Assembly (NCBI GenBank): GCA_002427815.1
Contig: DIZF01000084.1
Location: 1-53,443, forward strand
Length of the DNA: 53,443 bases
Direction: 5' to 3'
Source of the DNA: Ramlibacter tataouinensis
GTDB taxonomy: Bacteria > Pseudomonadota > Gammaproteobacteria > Burkholderiales > Burkholderiaceae_C
In this document: piece by piece, positions 8,296-17,068 of the stretch
Numbering within the stretch: the first letter of the stretch is position 1
Layout: the number at the start of each line of letters is the position of its first letter
Notes under the pieces: model-generated
The model's database searches: none
Told to the model about the DNA's origin: nothing
The model's input: the letters and a program-made list of their open reading frames with translations, nothing else
Program-made: the position numbers and the translations under genes

Positions 8296-8624
8296 CTGCG
8301 CGCCATGCGATGCGGCTGTTCAGCCACTCGCGGCTGCGTCGCATGGCCCTGACCGGCATTGCGGATCGTTCCGATCGGGCGTCATGCGCGGATGGCGCAC
8401 TTCGCGCTCATCCGCGGCGAGGTCCTTGTAGCTCAGGGAGAGCAACGATCCGAAGGGCTGCAGCGCCAGCGCAGCATCGTCGCGTCGAAACGACATGCCG
8501 CCGCGCTGGGCCTTCAGATCAATCCGCTGGCGATGGCCGCATGCAAGCGACCGCTCTCGGTTCTCTGTCGCTCGAGTTCCTTCCGGCTCAGCGCTTGTGA
8601 ATCCTTCTGCTGCGGCCCCCAATC
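8296..8624. other. 329-bp gap between pntB and its remnant
   Basis: No gene is recognisable here. The part beside the remnant contains an imperfect inverted repeat: the 17 bases at 8302-8318 pair with 8331-8347, 14 matches, around a 12-base loop. It has no T-tract on either strand. The rest translates only into low-complexity shadow frames, consistent with decayed sequence between the new pntB and the old pntB end. Confidence 0.5.
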
Positions 8625-10043
8625 TCAGGCCTTCAGCGCCACCAGCACCTCTTCCAGCATCTTCTTCGCATCGCCGAAAAGCATGCGGTTGTTGTCTTTG
8701 TAGAACAGCGGATTGTCGACGCCCGCATAGCCGGTGGCCATGCTGCGCTTCATCACGATCGAGGTCTTGGCCTTCCACACTTCCAGCACCGGCATGCCGG
8801 CGATCGGGCTGGTCGGGTCTTCCTGGGCCGCCGGGTTCACGATATCGTTGGCGCCGATGATCATGGCGACGTCGGTATCGGGGAAGTCCTCGTTCAACTC
8901 GTCCATTTCCAGGACGATGTCGTAAGGCACCCTGGCCTCGGCCAGCAGCACGTTCATGTGGCCGGGCATGCGGCCGGCAACCGGGTGGATGCCGAAGCGC
9001 ACGTTGACGCCCTTCTCGCGCAGCACTTTGGTGATCTCATAGACGGTGTGCTGCGCCTGCGCGACCGCCATGCCGTAGCCCGGCACGATGATCACGTTCT
9101 TCGACTCGCGCAGCAGTTCCGCCGTTTCCGCGGCAAGGATGGGATTGACCTCGCCCGCCGGTTGTGCGCCTTCGCCCTTCGGTGCTGGCGCGCCGCCGTC
9201 GGAACCGAATCCGCCGGCGATCACGCTGATGAAGTTGCGGTTCATCGCGCGGCACATGATGTAGGAGAGGATCGCGCCGCTGGAACCGACCAGCGCGCCG
9301 ACGACGATCAAGAGGTCGTTCGACAGCATGAAGCCGGTCGCCGCCGCGGCCCAGCCGGAGTAGCTGTTGAGCATCGATATCACCACCGGCATGTCGGCGC
9401 CGCCGATCGCCATCACCATGTGGATGCCGAACAACAGCGCGATTACTGTCATCACGACGAGCGGCATCATGCCCGCGTCGATCGATTCGGCGAGCAAGAA
9501 CTGCCGCCCGAACCAGATCACCACCAGCAGGCCGGCGAGGTTCAGCCAGTGACGTCCCGGCAGCAGCAAGGTCTTGCCGCCGATCTTGCCGGAGAGCTTG
9601 CCGAAGGCAATGATCGAGCCGGTGAAGGTCACCGCGCCGATCAGGATGCCGATGTAGATCTCCATTTCGTGAATCGACTTCGCGGCGCCGCTGAATTCCG
9701 CCGAGGCCGCCGGATCGATGTAATTGGCAAAGCCGACCAGCATGGCCGCCAGGCCGACCAGGCTGTGCATCAGCGCCACCAGTTCCGGCATCTGCGTCAT
9801 TCTCACGACGCGCGAAGCGTACAGACCGATGCTGCCGCCGATCACCATTGCGCCAACGATCCAGGCATAACCGGCCGAGGTGACGTGAGGCCCGGAAACC
9901 GTCGCCAGCACGGCGATGGTCATGCCGATCATGCCGTAGAGATTGCCGCGCCTCGAGCTTTCCGGATTCGAGAGGCCGCCGAGGCTGAGGATGAAGAGAA
10001 TGGTCGCCCCGATATAGGAGGCAGTTGCAAGAGTTGCAGACAT
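8625..10043 (-). CDS. pntB: proton-translocating NAD(P) transhydrogenase, beta subunit
   Basis: PntB pairs with PntA to move hydride from NADH to NADP+ driven by the proton gradient. The 472-residue product starts with the hydrophobic dII domain of about nine membrane helices and ends in the NADP-binding dIII domain. The latter shows GYGMAVAQAQH, the HPVAGRMPGHMNVLLAEA stretch, IGANDIVNPAA, and KRSMATGYAGVDNPLF followed by LFGDAKK. The start MSATLATASYIG at 10043 is chosen over upstream codons because it has an AAGGGA and lies 13 bases after the pntA stop. It is of the E. coli PntB type, unlike the remnant at 8161-8295. Confidence 0.95.
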   Translation of the reverse strand: MSATLATASYIGATILFILSLGGLSNPESSRRGNLYGMIGMTIAVLATVSGPHVTSAGYAWIVGAMVIGGSIGLYASRVVRMTQMPELVALMHSLVGLAAMLVGFANYIDPAASAEFSGAAKSIHEMEIYIGILIGAVTFTGSIIAFGKLSGKIGGKTLLLPGRHWLNLAGLLVVIWFGRQFLLAESIDAGMMPLVVMTVIALLFGIHMVMAIGGADMPVVISMLNSYSGWAAAATGFMLSNDLLIVVGALVGSSGAILSYIMCRAMNRNFISVIAGGFGSDGGAPAPKGEGAQPAGEVNPILAAETAELLRESKNVIIVPGYGMAVAQAQHTVYEITKVLREKGVNVRFGIHPVAGRMPGHMNVLLAEARVPYDIVLEMDELNEDFPDTDVAMIIGANDIVNPAAQEDPTSPIAGMPVLEVWKAKTSIVMKRSMATGYAGVDNPLFYKDNNRMLFGDAKKMLEEVLVALKA

Positions 10044-10056
10044 GATTCGCTTTCCC

Positions 10057-11697
10057 TTATTTGCGGAACATCTGCAGCATGCGCTGCGTGACGGCGAATC
10101 CGCCGAACATGTTGATTGCGGTAAGCGCGATACCCACCCACGCGAGCCAGTGGATCCACACCTCCGGTCGCGCTGCACCGCCGCCGAGCAGCGGCGGCGC
10201 GATCTGCACCAGGGCGCCGATGGCGATGATGCTGCTGATCGCGTTGGTGACGCTCATCAGCGGCGTGTGCAGGGCGGGGGTGACGTTCCACACCACCATG
10301 TAGCCGACGAAGCAGGCCAGCACGAACACCGTGAAGTGGGCGAGGAAGGCCTCTGGCGCGTTGGCGCCGACGAACCAGAATACCAGCGCCGCGATGCCGA
10401 ACATGACCGCCGTGCGCGTGGCGGACGCCGGTGCGCTCGCCGCGCCATGCTTGGGCGCCTTGGCCGGCATGGCGGCCGGCTTGGCCGCGACCGCCGCCGC
10501 CTTGAGGGGCGGCGGCGGCCAGGTGATCCCGCCCTCCTTGATGACCGTCAGGCCGCGGATGGCGTCGTCGTCCATATTGACGTTGATGATGCCGTCCTTG
10601 GTCTTGCACAGCTCCTCGGACAGGCGGAACAGGTTCGTCGCATAGAGCGTGCTCGACTGCTTGGCCAGACGGCTGACCAGGTCGGTGTAGCCGACGATGG
10701 TGACACCATGCTTGACCACGGCCTGGCCGGGTTCGGTCAGTTCGCAGTTGCCGCCCTGCTCGGCCGCCATGTCGACGATCACGCTGCCCGGCTTCATGCT
10801 CTGCACCATCTCGGCGGTGATCAGCCTGGGCGCGGGCTTGCCGGGAATCAGCGCCGTGGTGATGATGATGTCCACCTCCCTGGCTTGCTTGGCATACATC
10901 TCGCGCTGTGCCTTCTGGAAGCCCTCGCTCATCACCTTGGCGTAGCCGCCGCCGCCCGACCCTTCTTCCTCGTAGTCGACCTTGACGAATTCACCGCCCA
11001 GGGACACGACCTGGTCGGCCACTTCGGCACGGGTGTCGTTGGCGCGCACGATGGCGCCGAGGCTGGCAGCAGTGCCGATCGCCGCCAGGCCGGCGACGCC
11101 GGCACCGGCGATGAAAACCTTGGCGGGCTGAACCTTGCCCGCGGCCGTGATCTGGCCGTTGAAGAAGCGGCCGAAGGCGTTGGCGGCCTCGACGACGGCG
11201 CGGTAGCCGGCGACGCCGGCCTGGGAGGTCAAAGCGTCCATCTTCTGGGCGCGGGAGAGCGTCCGCGGCAGCGCGTCGATGGCCAGCACGGTGACCTTGC
11301 GCGCCGCGAGCTGCTGCATCAATTCGGGGTTCTGCGCCGGCCAGATGAAGCTGATCAGGGTCTGGCCCTCGTGCATCAGGCCGACCTCTTCCTTGCTCGG
11401 GCCGCGCACCTTGAAGACGATGTCCGCCTTGGCCCAGAGTTCGGCAGCCGTTGCCACGACCTGCGCACCGGCAGCGCGGTAGGTATCGTCGCCGCAGTTC
11501 GCGGCGTCGCCCGCGCCGCTTTGCACGGCCACCGAGAACCCCAGCTTCACGAGCTTTTCCACCACCTCGGGTACGGTCGCGACGCGCTTCTCGCCTGCCG
11601 CGGTTTCCTTCGGAACTCCGATCAGCAAAGGTTTCTTGGCCGTCTCGGGTGTGACGGTTTCACTTGCCGTGGTTTCGGTGGGAACGCCAATCTGCAT
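10057..11697 (-). CDS. pntA: proton-translocating NAD(P) transhydrogenase, alpha subunit, with an extra N-terminal segment
   Basis: This is a full-length PntA of 546 residues: NAD-binding dI domain with GAGVAGLAAIG and the DTR sensor loop, then an Ala/Pro-rich linker and four membrane helices. E. coli PntA has 510. The extra length is at the N-terminus, where MQIGVPTETTASE...TPETAKK (residues 1-22) is followed by a second, complete family start, LLIGVPKETAAGEKRVATVP. The first piece resembles the N-terminus of a different PntA type and lacks its RVAA. The ATG at 11697 has an AGGAG upstream. pntB follows after 13 bases in the same operon. Confidence 0.93.
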   Translation of the reverse strand: MQIGVPTETTASETVTPETAKKPLLIGVPKETAAGEKRVATVPEVVEKLVKLGFSVAVQSGAGDAANCGDDTYRAAGAQVVATAAELWAKADIVFKVRGPSKEEVGLMHEGQTLISFIWPAQNPELMQQLAARKVTVLAIDALPRTLSRAQKMDALTSQAGVAGYRAVVEAANAFGRFFNGQITAAGKVQPAKVFIAGAGVAGLAAIGTAASLGAIVRANDTRAEVADQVVSLGGEFVKVDYEEEGSGGGGYAKVMSEGFQKAQREMYAKQAREVDIIITTALIPGKPAPRLITAEMVQSMKPGSVIVDMAAEQGGNCELTEPGQAVVKHGVTIVGYTDLVSRLAKQSSTLYATNLFRLSEELCKTKDGIINVNMDDDAIRGLTVIKEGGITWPPPPLKAAAVAAKPAAMPAKAPKHGAASAPASATRTAVMFGIAALVFWFVGANAPEAFLAHFTVFVLACFVGYMVVWNVTPALHTPLMSVTNAISSIIAIGALVQIAPPLLGGGAARPEVWIHWLAWVGIALTAINMFGGFAVTQRMLQMFRK

Positions 11698-11921
11698 GGA
11701 AGTCTCTCCTCTTGGTTGAAACGGTTGTAAGTACTTGCTGACTTAGAGCTGACAGGAAGCGCCGCTTCGCCTAGTGAACAAACCCCTCTGGCTGTTCTGT
11801 GCGCGACAGTAATCCAACGAGGAGTCCGGTCATTTGATACACCGCAGGTTTAAAGCAGATTGCGGGCTCAAATTCCATATAGTGGGAGCCGAGGCCGTAC
11901 CGCCGGTGTCCCTCGCAGTCC

Positions 11922-12283
11922 ATGTCGATTCCTTCCCTGCTCGTCGTTTCGATCCTACTTCACCTGTACATCGGCACGCGCATCGTCCCCTCGTTGTCCG
12001 GGGCCGCAGGCGCCACCTTGTTCACGCTGCTGCTGATGGCGTTGGCCACACTGGCGCCGACCGGTTTGCTGGCGCGCCGGCTCGCCAAGCCGCCCCTGGG
12101 CGACACCCTGGCCTGGGCCGGCCTGCCCTTCCTGGGCTTGCTCGGCTGCGGGTGTACGTCAGCCGTGGCACCGGCCACTGGGGTCCGCCCAAGCGTCTCG
12201 GCGCCCCGTCGGAGATCACCCAGCTGCGGCTGGTCACTGCCGAGCAGGGGCCCGTGCAATCCCCTGCCGAGCCTCGCGCCTGA
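11922..12283 (+). pseudogene. metallophosphoesterase reduced to its two ends
   Basis: From ATG 11922 frame 3 encodes about 70 residues of two to three hydrophobic helices (MSIPSLLVVSILLHLYIG). This is like the membrane N-terminus of YkuE-type metallophosphoesterases in Burkholderiales. Near 12150 the matching frame changes to frame 2, which reads VYVSRGTGHWGPPKRLGAPS and EITQLRLVTAEQG, the usual C-terminal end of the same proteins. The whole catalytic metal-binding domain (about 250 residues) is absent. The junction is abrupt, so this is an out-of-frame deletion and the gene is dead. Confidence 0.75.
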
Positions 12284-12382
12284 CCCGTTCGATTGACGTT
12301 GATCAGGCGGCATCCCCGTCCTACATCGACGCGAGGTCTTGTCCGACACGGCTGAGGTTGGGGCAGGCGAAAGACTGCCTGT

Positions 12383-13105
12383 ATGGCCAGCCCCGCATCC
12401 CTAAGCTCTCCCCTCACCGGCGCCCGCGCGAGCAACGTCAACTACCTCGGCGCGGCACGCTGTCGGCGCAAATTCGAGTTGTTCTACCCGGACGGCTTCC
12501 TGGACGATACCTACCAGGTCGCCGAGCGTTCCTGCAAGGAGCGCGCCCACCTCGAGTGGCAGGCCGAACTCGGCCCTGCCGAATTCCGCAAGCTCCTGGC
12601 CCGGGGCGAATTCCGCCAGATTGCCGACATCGCGGTGCGCATCGAGTCGCGCGCCAACCTGCTGTTCTCATTCGAAAAGATGGCGCTGCGCGACGCCGTG
12701 AAAACCAAAGGCGGGGCACGCCTCTTCGCCACCGAGCTCTACGCCTTCCTCTGGGGCCGTGGATCGCCGCACCGCAGGTTCGACGACTGGGTGCAGGCGG
12801 TGGCCGATCTGCCCCGGCGCCAGACCCGGGTGCTGACCTGGCCGCTGGTGACGGTGTTCGGCTTCCTGGCACGGCCCGACAAGCACCTGCTCCTCAAACC
12901 CAGGGTGACGCGCAGGGCGGCGCACGGCTATGGCTTCGACTTTGCCTACCGTCCCCAGCCATCGTGGGAGGTGTACCAGTCGCTGCTGACCTTCTCCGCC
13001 ATCATCCGGCGCGACCTGGACCGCAGGCCCGGGTTCAAGGCGCGCGACATGATCGATGTCCAGTCGTTCATCTGGGTGCAGGGCGCGGAGGAGTACCAGC
13101 CTTGA
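12383..13105 (+). CDS. conserved hypothetical protein (240 aa)
   Basis: A 240-residue soluble protein with no signal peptide or clear membrane helix. It is rich in Arg and aromatic residues, with regular helix-like stretches (AEFRKLLARGEFRQIADIAV, LYAFLWGRGSPHRRFDDWV). It has proteobacterial-type codon use and a clean stop. I do not recognise a catalytic motif or family. The ribosome-binding site is weak; an alternative start is the Met-less region just downstream, so the N-terminus is uncertain. The Nudix gene follows 79 bases later on the same strand, so cotranscription is possible. Confidence 0.7.
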   Translation: MASPASLSSPLTGARASNVNYLGAARCRRKFELFYPDGFLDDTYQVAERSCKERAHLEWQAELGPAEFRKLLARGEFRQIADIAVRIESRANLLFSFEKMALRDAVKTKGGARLFATELYAFLWGRGSPHRRFDDWVQAVADLPRRQTRVLTWPLVTVFGFLARPDKHLLLKPRVTRRAAHGYGFDFAYRPQPSWEVYQSLLTFSAIIRRDLDRRPGFKARDMIDVQSFIWVQGAEEYQP

Positions 13106-13184
13106 CAGGCCTCGGATCCTGCACGGCGCGCCGCTTTTTCTTCGCTGTGCGCCAGCGCATGCGACAGCGTGGCAATAATCGGCG

Positions 13185-13661
13185 ATGCAAACCCGATGGA
13201 AACCCAACGTCACGGTCGCCGCGGTCATCGAGCAGGACGGCCGTTTCCTGCTGGTGGAAGAGGAGACCGCCGAGGGCCTGATGCTCAACAATCCGGCCGG
13301 CCACCTGGATCCGGGCGAATCGCCCGAGGAGGGTTGCGCGCGCGAGGTGCTGGAGGAAACAGCCCATGTGTTCAGGCCCACTGCGCTGCTGGGGATTTAC
13401 ATGGCGCGTTCGCGGCGGGACCCCACCGGCCAGGACATCACCTATCTGCGGATGGCCTTCCGTGGCGAGCTGGGGCAGCGCGACGCGTTGCGCAAGTTGG
13501 ATACCGGCATCGTCCGCACCCTGTGGCTGACGCCCGAGGAAGTGCGCGCGAGTTCGGCCCGGCACCGCAGCCCGCTGCTGCTGCAATGCATCGAAGACTA
13601 CCTGGCGGGCGCGTCACACCCGCTGTCCCTGATCCACACCGACGCTACGGTCTGGCGTTGA
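13185..13661 (+). CDS. Nudix hydrolase (NudJ-like)
   Basis: This 158-residue protein carries a Nudix box: GHLDPGESPEEGCAREVLEE followed by T, giving the G-x5-E-x7-RE-x2-EE pattern. The usual Gly after EE-x is Ala, as in phosphatase-type NudJ proteins. NudJ-like enzymes remove phosphate from thiamin pyrimidine pyrophosphates or nucleoside di/triphosphates; the exact substrate cannot be read from sequence. In many proteobacteria nudJ lies next to mnmA, and mnmA is about 5.5 kb away here on the same strand, which gently supports NudJ. The stop lies 16 bases from the convergent SDR stop. Confidence 0.85.
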   Translation: MQTRWKPNVTVAAVIEQDGRFLLVEEETAEGLMLNNPAGHLDPGESPEEGCAREVLEETAHVFRPTALLGIYMARSRRDPTGQDITYLRMAFRGELGQRDALRKLDTGIVRTLWLTPEEVRASSARHRSPLLLQCIEDYLAGASHPLSLIHTDATVWR

Positions 13662-13677
13662 TCCGGCTGGCGCCGGC

Positions 13678-14433
13678 TCAGAACTGGTATTTGCGCAATC
13701 CGCCGTCGACGGGAATCACGGCGCCCGTGATGTAGCTCGCGCGCGGCGAGGCGAGGAAGCACACGAGATAGGCGAGTTCCTCGGGCTCGCCGTAGCGCCC
13801 CACCGGGATTTCGTTGTCGGACTGCCATTGCCGGTACTCGGGCGTGTAGTTGCGCAGGATCTGCTCGGAGATGATGCGCCCCGGCGGAATGCAGTTGACG
13901 GTGATCCCGTTCTTGCCGACCATGCGCGAGAGGCCCTTGGCCCAGCTGTGGATGCCGGCCTTGGCACAGAAGGCGCCGTTGATGTGCTCGGGCTCGCTCT
14001 TGCCGGTGATGTTGATGATGCGTCCCCAGCTGTGGGCGATCATCTGGTCGATCAGGGCATCGGCCACCTGGCGCGGCCGATGGAAATTCAGCGTGATCGC
14101 CTCCTGCCAGGCCTCCTCGCTCACGTGCAGGTCCTTGAAGCTGCGCGATCCGCCCGCGTTGTTCACCAGGATATCGACCCGTCCCAGGCCCTGGATCGCG
14201 GCACGGGTGAGCTGTTGCGCGGCATCGTCCTGATACAGGTCGCAGCCGATCAGCACCGGCTTGCGGCCGCCCGCTGCCACGATCGCATCCGACACCTCTT
14301 GCAGCCTGTCGACGCGGCGCGCCGAGATCGCCAGTTGCGCGCCCTCGGCAGCGAGCGCCATTGCGATGGCGCGGCCTATGCCCACGCTGGCGCCGGTCAC
14401 CAGGGCGGTCTTTTCGGAAAGTTGCAGGTCCAT
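13678..14433 (-). CDS. short-chain dehydrogenase/reductase-fold protein lacking the catalytic Tyr
   Basis: This 251-residue SDR has the NAD(P) motif TGASVGIGRA near residue 14, the NNAG motif, and a C-terminal ITGAVIPVDGG. At the active site the usual Y-x3-K is replaced by GAFCAKAG: the residue four before Lys is Ala, and the nearest aromatic is Phe at minus three. Canonical dehydrogenase chemistry is therefore doubtful, or a subfamily uses another residue. It lies 11 bases after tcuB in the same direction, so it belongs to the LysR-tcuA-tcuB unit and may act on the same compound. FabG annotation would be over-specific. Confidence 0.85.
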   Translation of the reverse strand: MDLQLSEKTALVTGASVGIGRAIAMALAAEGAQLAISARRVDRLQEVSDAIVAAGGRKPVLIGCDLYQDDAAQQLTRAAIQGLGRVDILVNNAGGSRSFKDLHVSEEAWQEAITLNFHRPRQVADALIDQMIAHSWGRIINITGKSEPEHINGAFCAKAGIHSWAKGLSRMVGKNGITVNCIPPGRIISEQILRNYTPEYRQWQSDNEIPVGRYGEPEELAYLVCFLASPRASYITGAVIPVDGGLRKYQF

Positions 14434-14444
14434 GGGATGTCCTT

Positions 14445-15605
14445 TCAGTCGGCGCCGAGCTGCAGCCGGTTCGGCTGCCGTTTCTCGATTGCATATTTGA
14501 GCAGTGCCGCGCCGCGGTAGATGGCGTGGGCGAATTTTCCGTAGGGCAAGGTGAGGAACAGCGCCATCACGAAACCCAGGTGGACCGCCAGCAGCAAGGC
14601 CATGGCGCCGCTGTCGCGCCACACCAGCAAGGCCAGTCCGGTCAGGCTGTTGGCAAACAGCAGTGCGATGAAACCACGGTCCATGGGCCGCTGCACGGCA
14701 TCGCCGTGCAGCGGATGGCGCCTGAGATTCAGCCACAGCAGGCCGGCGGGGCCGACCAGCAGGCCGAGCCCGCCCGCAGTGCCCAGCAACACCGGCAGGC
14801 TGGCGACCGGATAAGGCGCGGGCTGGTGCAACAGGTAGTGGTAGAGCGTGGCCACGCAGGTCGCGGCGAAGCACAGCAGGAAGCCATAGAAGGTGAAGTG
14901 ATGCCAGCGCCGCCGCCACAAAGTGAAGCGGTCATCGGCGTCGTTGCAGCCCTCGCCATGGCCACCGTCCAGGTATTTCAGGCGCAAAGCGTCGCGGGTG
15001 GCCTCGACCGCTGCGGCACCGCTGACCGGCCCGGGGCTCTCCTGCCGCCAGAAGCGGCTGGCACCGACGCCCAGCGCCAGCACGGCGAAGCCGAACACCG
15101 CGCCGAACATGCCGACCAGCAGGTTGTGCGGGAACACTGCGTAGAAATTGCCGACCAGCGGCCCAAGGAACAACGAGCCCTTGAGCACCAGGACCAGCAT
15201 GAGAAACAGCGCCAGGCCGAAGCCGGCCGCCAGGGCCAGCGTCACGCCGTTGCGCCGGTACAGCGCGCCGAGCGCGGACGGCCAGGCGAATTCGGTATAG
15301 GTCTGGACCCGCACCACGGCCATGGCCTGCGGCACATTGACGGCGAACTCGTGCGGCGGCGCGTACTGGCAGGCGTGCAGGCAGGCGCCGCAGTTGTGGC
15401 ACAGGTTGGCCAGGTAGTGGATGTCGGCCTTGCCGAACTCCAGCCGCCGCGTCATCGCGGGAAACACCGCGCAAAAACCTTCGCAATAACGGCAGGCGTT
15501 GCAGACCTGCAGCTGCCGGCCCACCTCGGCTTCGGCCGCCGACAGCGGAACACCACCACCGGCCAGTGCCACGGCTTCGCGCGCCAGGGCGTCAAGCTGC
15601 TGCAT
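14445..15605 (-). CDS. tcuB: TcuB-like iron-sulfur/heme membrane protein
   Basis: TcuB re-oxidises the reduced flavin of TcuA and passes electrons to the membrane. The 386-residue product has two ferredoxin-type clusters: Cys35, 38, 41, 45 (CNACRYCEGFC) and Cys69, 72, 75, 79 (CHNCGACLHAC). A membrane domain of about six helices follows, with His residues suitable for b-type heme. Its ATG lies inside the end of tcuA (14-base overlap), showing translational coupling. The related CobZ/CitB proteins have the same layout, so the physiological donor is only inferred. Confidence 0.88.
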   Translation of the reverse strand: MQQLDALAREAVALAGGGVPLSAAEAEVGRQLQVCNACRYCEGFCAVFPAMTRRLEFGKADIHYLANLCHNCGACLHACQYAPPHEFAVNVPQAMAVVRVQTYTEFAWPSALGALYRRNGVTLALAAGFGLALFLMLVLVLKGSLFLGPLVGNFYAVFPHNLLVGMFGAVFGFAVLALGVGASRFWRQESPGPVSGAAAVEATRDALRLKYLDGGHGEGCNDADDRFTLWRRRWHHFTFYGFLLCFAATCVATLYHYLLHQPAPYPVASLPVLLGTAGGLGLLVGPAGLLWLNLRRHPLHGDAVQRPMDRGFIALLFANSLTGLALLVWRDSGAMALLLAVHLGFVMALFLTLPYGKFAHAIYRGAALLKYAIEKRQPNRLQLGAD

Positions 15606-16995
15606 GCGCCCTCTCCTTGAGAGCCGCGGCGGCGGCCTGGGTGCCGGCGATGCGGCCGAAAGCGGTGCCTATGCTCATGCCCACACCGGCGGTGTAGCCA
15701 CGGCCCAGAACGTTGCCGGCCATCATCTCGCCGGCCACGAACAGGTTGCCGCTGGGAACCCCGCCGAAATGCACGGCCGCGTGCTCGTCGGTTTTCAAGC
15801 CGAGGTAGGTGAAGGTGATGCCCGGCCGCAAGGCGTAGCCGAAGAACGGCGGCGTGTCGATCGGCCGCGCCCAATGGGACTTCACCGGTTGCAGTCCCTC
15901 GGTATGGCAGTCGTCCAGCACCGTGTGGTCGAAGGTGCCGACCCGGCAGGCCGCGTTGAAGCCGGCGATGGTCTGCAGGAATTGCGCCTCGGGCAGCTCC
16001 AGGCTGGCAGCCAGCTCGCGCAGGGTCTGGGCCTGGACGCCGGGGAACACCGGCGGCATGAAACGGCCGATGGCCTTGCTGTCGATGATGCAGTAGCCGA
16101 TCTGGCCGGCCTGCTGGGCCACCAGCCGGCCCCAGATGGCATAGCGCTTGGGCCAGAAATCCTCGCCCTCGTCGTAGAAGCGCAGCGCATCGCGGTTGAC
16201 CATCACGCCCAGCGACACGCAGTCGACCCGGGTGCAGATGCCGCCGTCGTACAGCGGCGCCCGCGCGTCGATGGCAACGCAATGCGATTGCGACGGTTCG
16301 CCGATGATGTCGGCCCCCGCATTCATCATGGCCTTCAGCAGCACGCCCTGGTTGAAGCGGGTGCCGCGAATCAGGAAGTTGTCGGCCGGCCACTCGCCCT
16401 GCTCGTTTTGCCCCCAGGCCTCGCGCATCCACGCCAGGTTGGATTCGAAGCCGCCCGCCGCCAGCACGCAGGCCCTGGCTTCGATGCGCTCGGCGCCGAT
16501 ACGCGCCGCCACGAAGCGGCCGCCTTCCAGCTCGAGCGCGTCGACCGGGGCGTCGTAGCGCACCTGCACGCCCAGCGCTTGCGCACTCCGGTAATAGGCA
16601 TTGACCAGCGCCTTGCCACCGCCCATGAAGAAGGCGTTGGTGCGCGCCAGGTGCAGCGTGCCCGACAAGGAAGGCTGGAAATGCACGCCGTGCCTGCGCA
16701 TCCAGTCGCGGCAATTCGACGAGGCGCGGATCGCCAGGCGGGCCAGCTTCTCGTCGGTGGCGCCGCCAGTGACCTTGAGCAGGTCCTGCCAGAACTCTTC
16801 CTCGGGGTAGGCGTCGAGCAGCACGTCTTGCGGCGCGTCGTGCATGCAGCGCAGGTTGCGCACGTGCATGGAATTGCCGCCCCGCCATTCGCGCGGCGCC
16901 GCCTCCAGCAGCAGCACGCTGGCGCCGGCCTCGCGCGCCATCAGCGCGGCGCACAACGCGGCGTTGCCGCCGCCGATCACAAGGACATCGATCAT
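15592..16995 (-). CDS. tcuA: FAD-dependent tricarballylate dehydrogenase-like TcuA
   Basis: TcuA oxidises tricarballylate to cis-aconitate. The 467-residue flavoprotein of the fumarate-reductase/succinate-dehydrogenase superfamily has an N-terminal FAD motif (VLVIGGGNAALCAA) and RGGNSMHVRNLR. The C-terminal part has a substrate/FAD region (GLKTDEHAAVHF) and GRGYTAGVGMSIGTAFGRIA. It is followed by tcuB with overlap and preceded by a LysR gene 57 bases upstream, the tcuRAB order. No tcuC-type permease is adjacent, so the substrate may differ from tricarballylate or be imported by another system. Confidence 0.88.
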   Translation of the reverse strand: MIDVLVIGGGNAALCAALMAREAGASVLLLEAAPREWRGGNSMHVRNLRCMHDAPQDVLLDAYPEEEFWQDLLKVTGGATDEKLARLAIRASSNCRDWMRRHGVHFQPSLSGTLHLARTNAFFMGGGKALVNAYYRSAQALGVQVRYDAPVDALELEGGRFVAARIGAERIEARACVLAAGGFESNLAWMREAWGQNEQGEWPADNFLIRGTRFNQGVLLKAMMNAGADIIGEPSQSHCVAIDARAPLYDGGICTRVDCVSLGVMVNRDALRFYDEGEDFWPKRYAIWGRLVAQQAGQIGYCIIDSKAIGRFMPPVFPGVQAQTLRELAASLELPEAQFLQTIAGFNAACRVGTFDHTVLDDCHTEGLQPVKSHWARPIDTPPFFGYALRPGITFTYLGLKTDEHAAVHFGGVPSGNLFVAGEMMAGNVLGRGYTAGVGMSIGTAFGRIAGTQAAAAALKERAHAAA

Positions 16996-17049
16996 CGTCG
17001 CACTCTACGGCCTGGCGCCGGGAAACGGAAGCCCGCCGGCGTCACCCGG

Positions 17050-17068
17050 CCATCACGATTCGTGATGG
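17050..17068 (-). promoter_or_regulatory. perfect hairpin at the lysR stop codon
   Basis: CCATCAC (17050-17056) and GTGATGG (17062-17068) are perfect complements around GATTC. The structure overlaps the stop codon of the LysR gene, 55 bases before the tcuA start. It has no T-tract, so full termination is unlikely. It could act as an mRNA-stability or attenuation element that sets tcuA level relative to its regulator. Confidence 0.4.
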
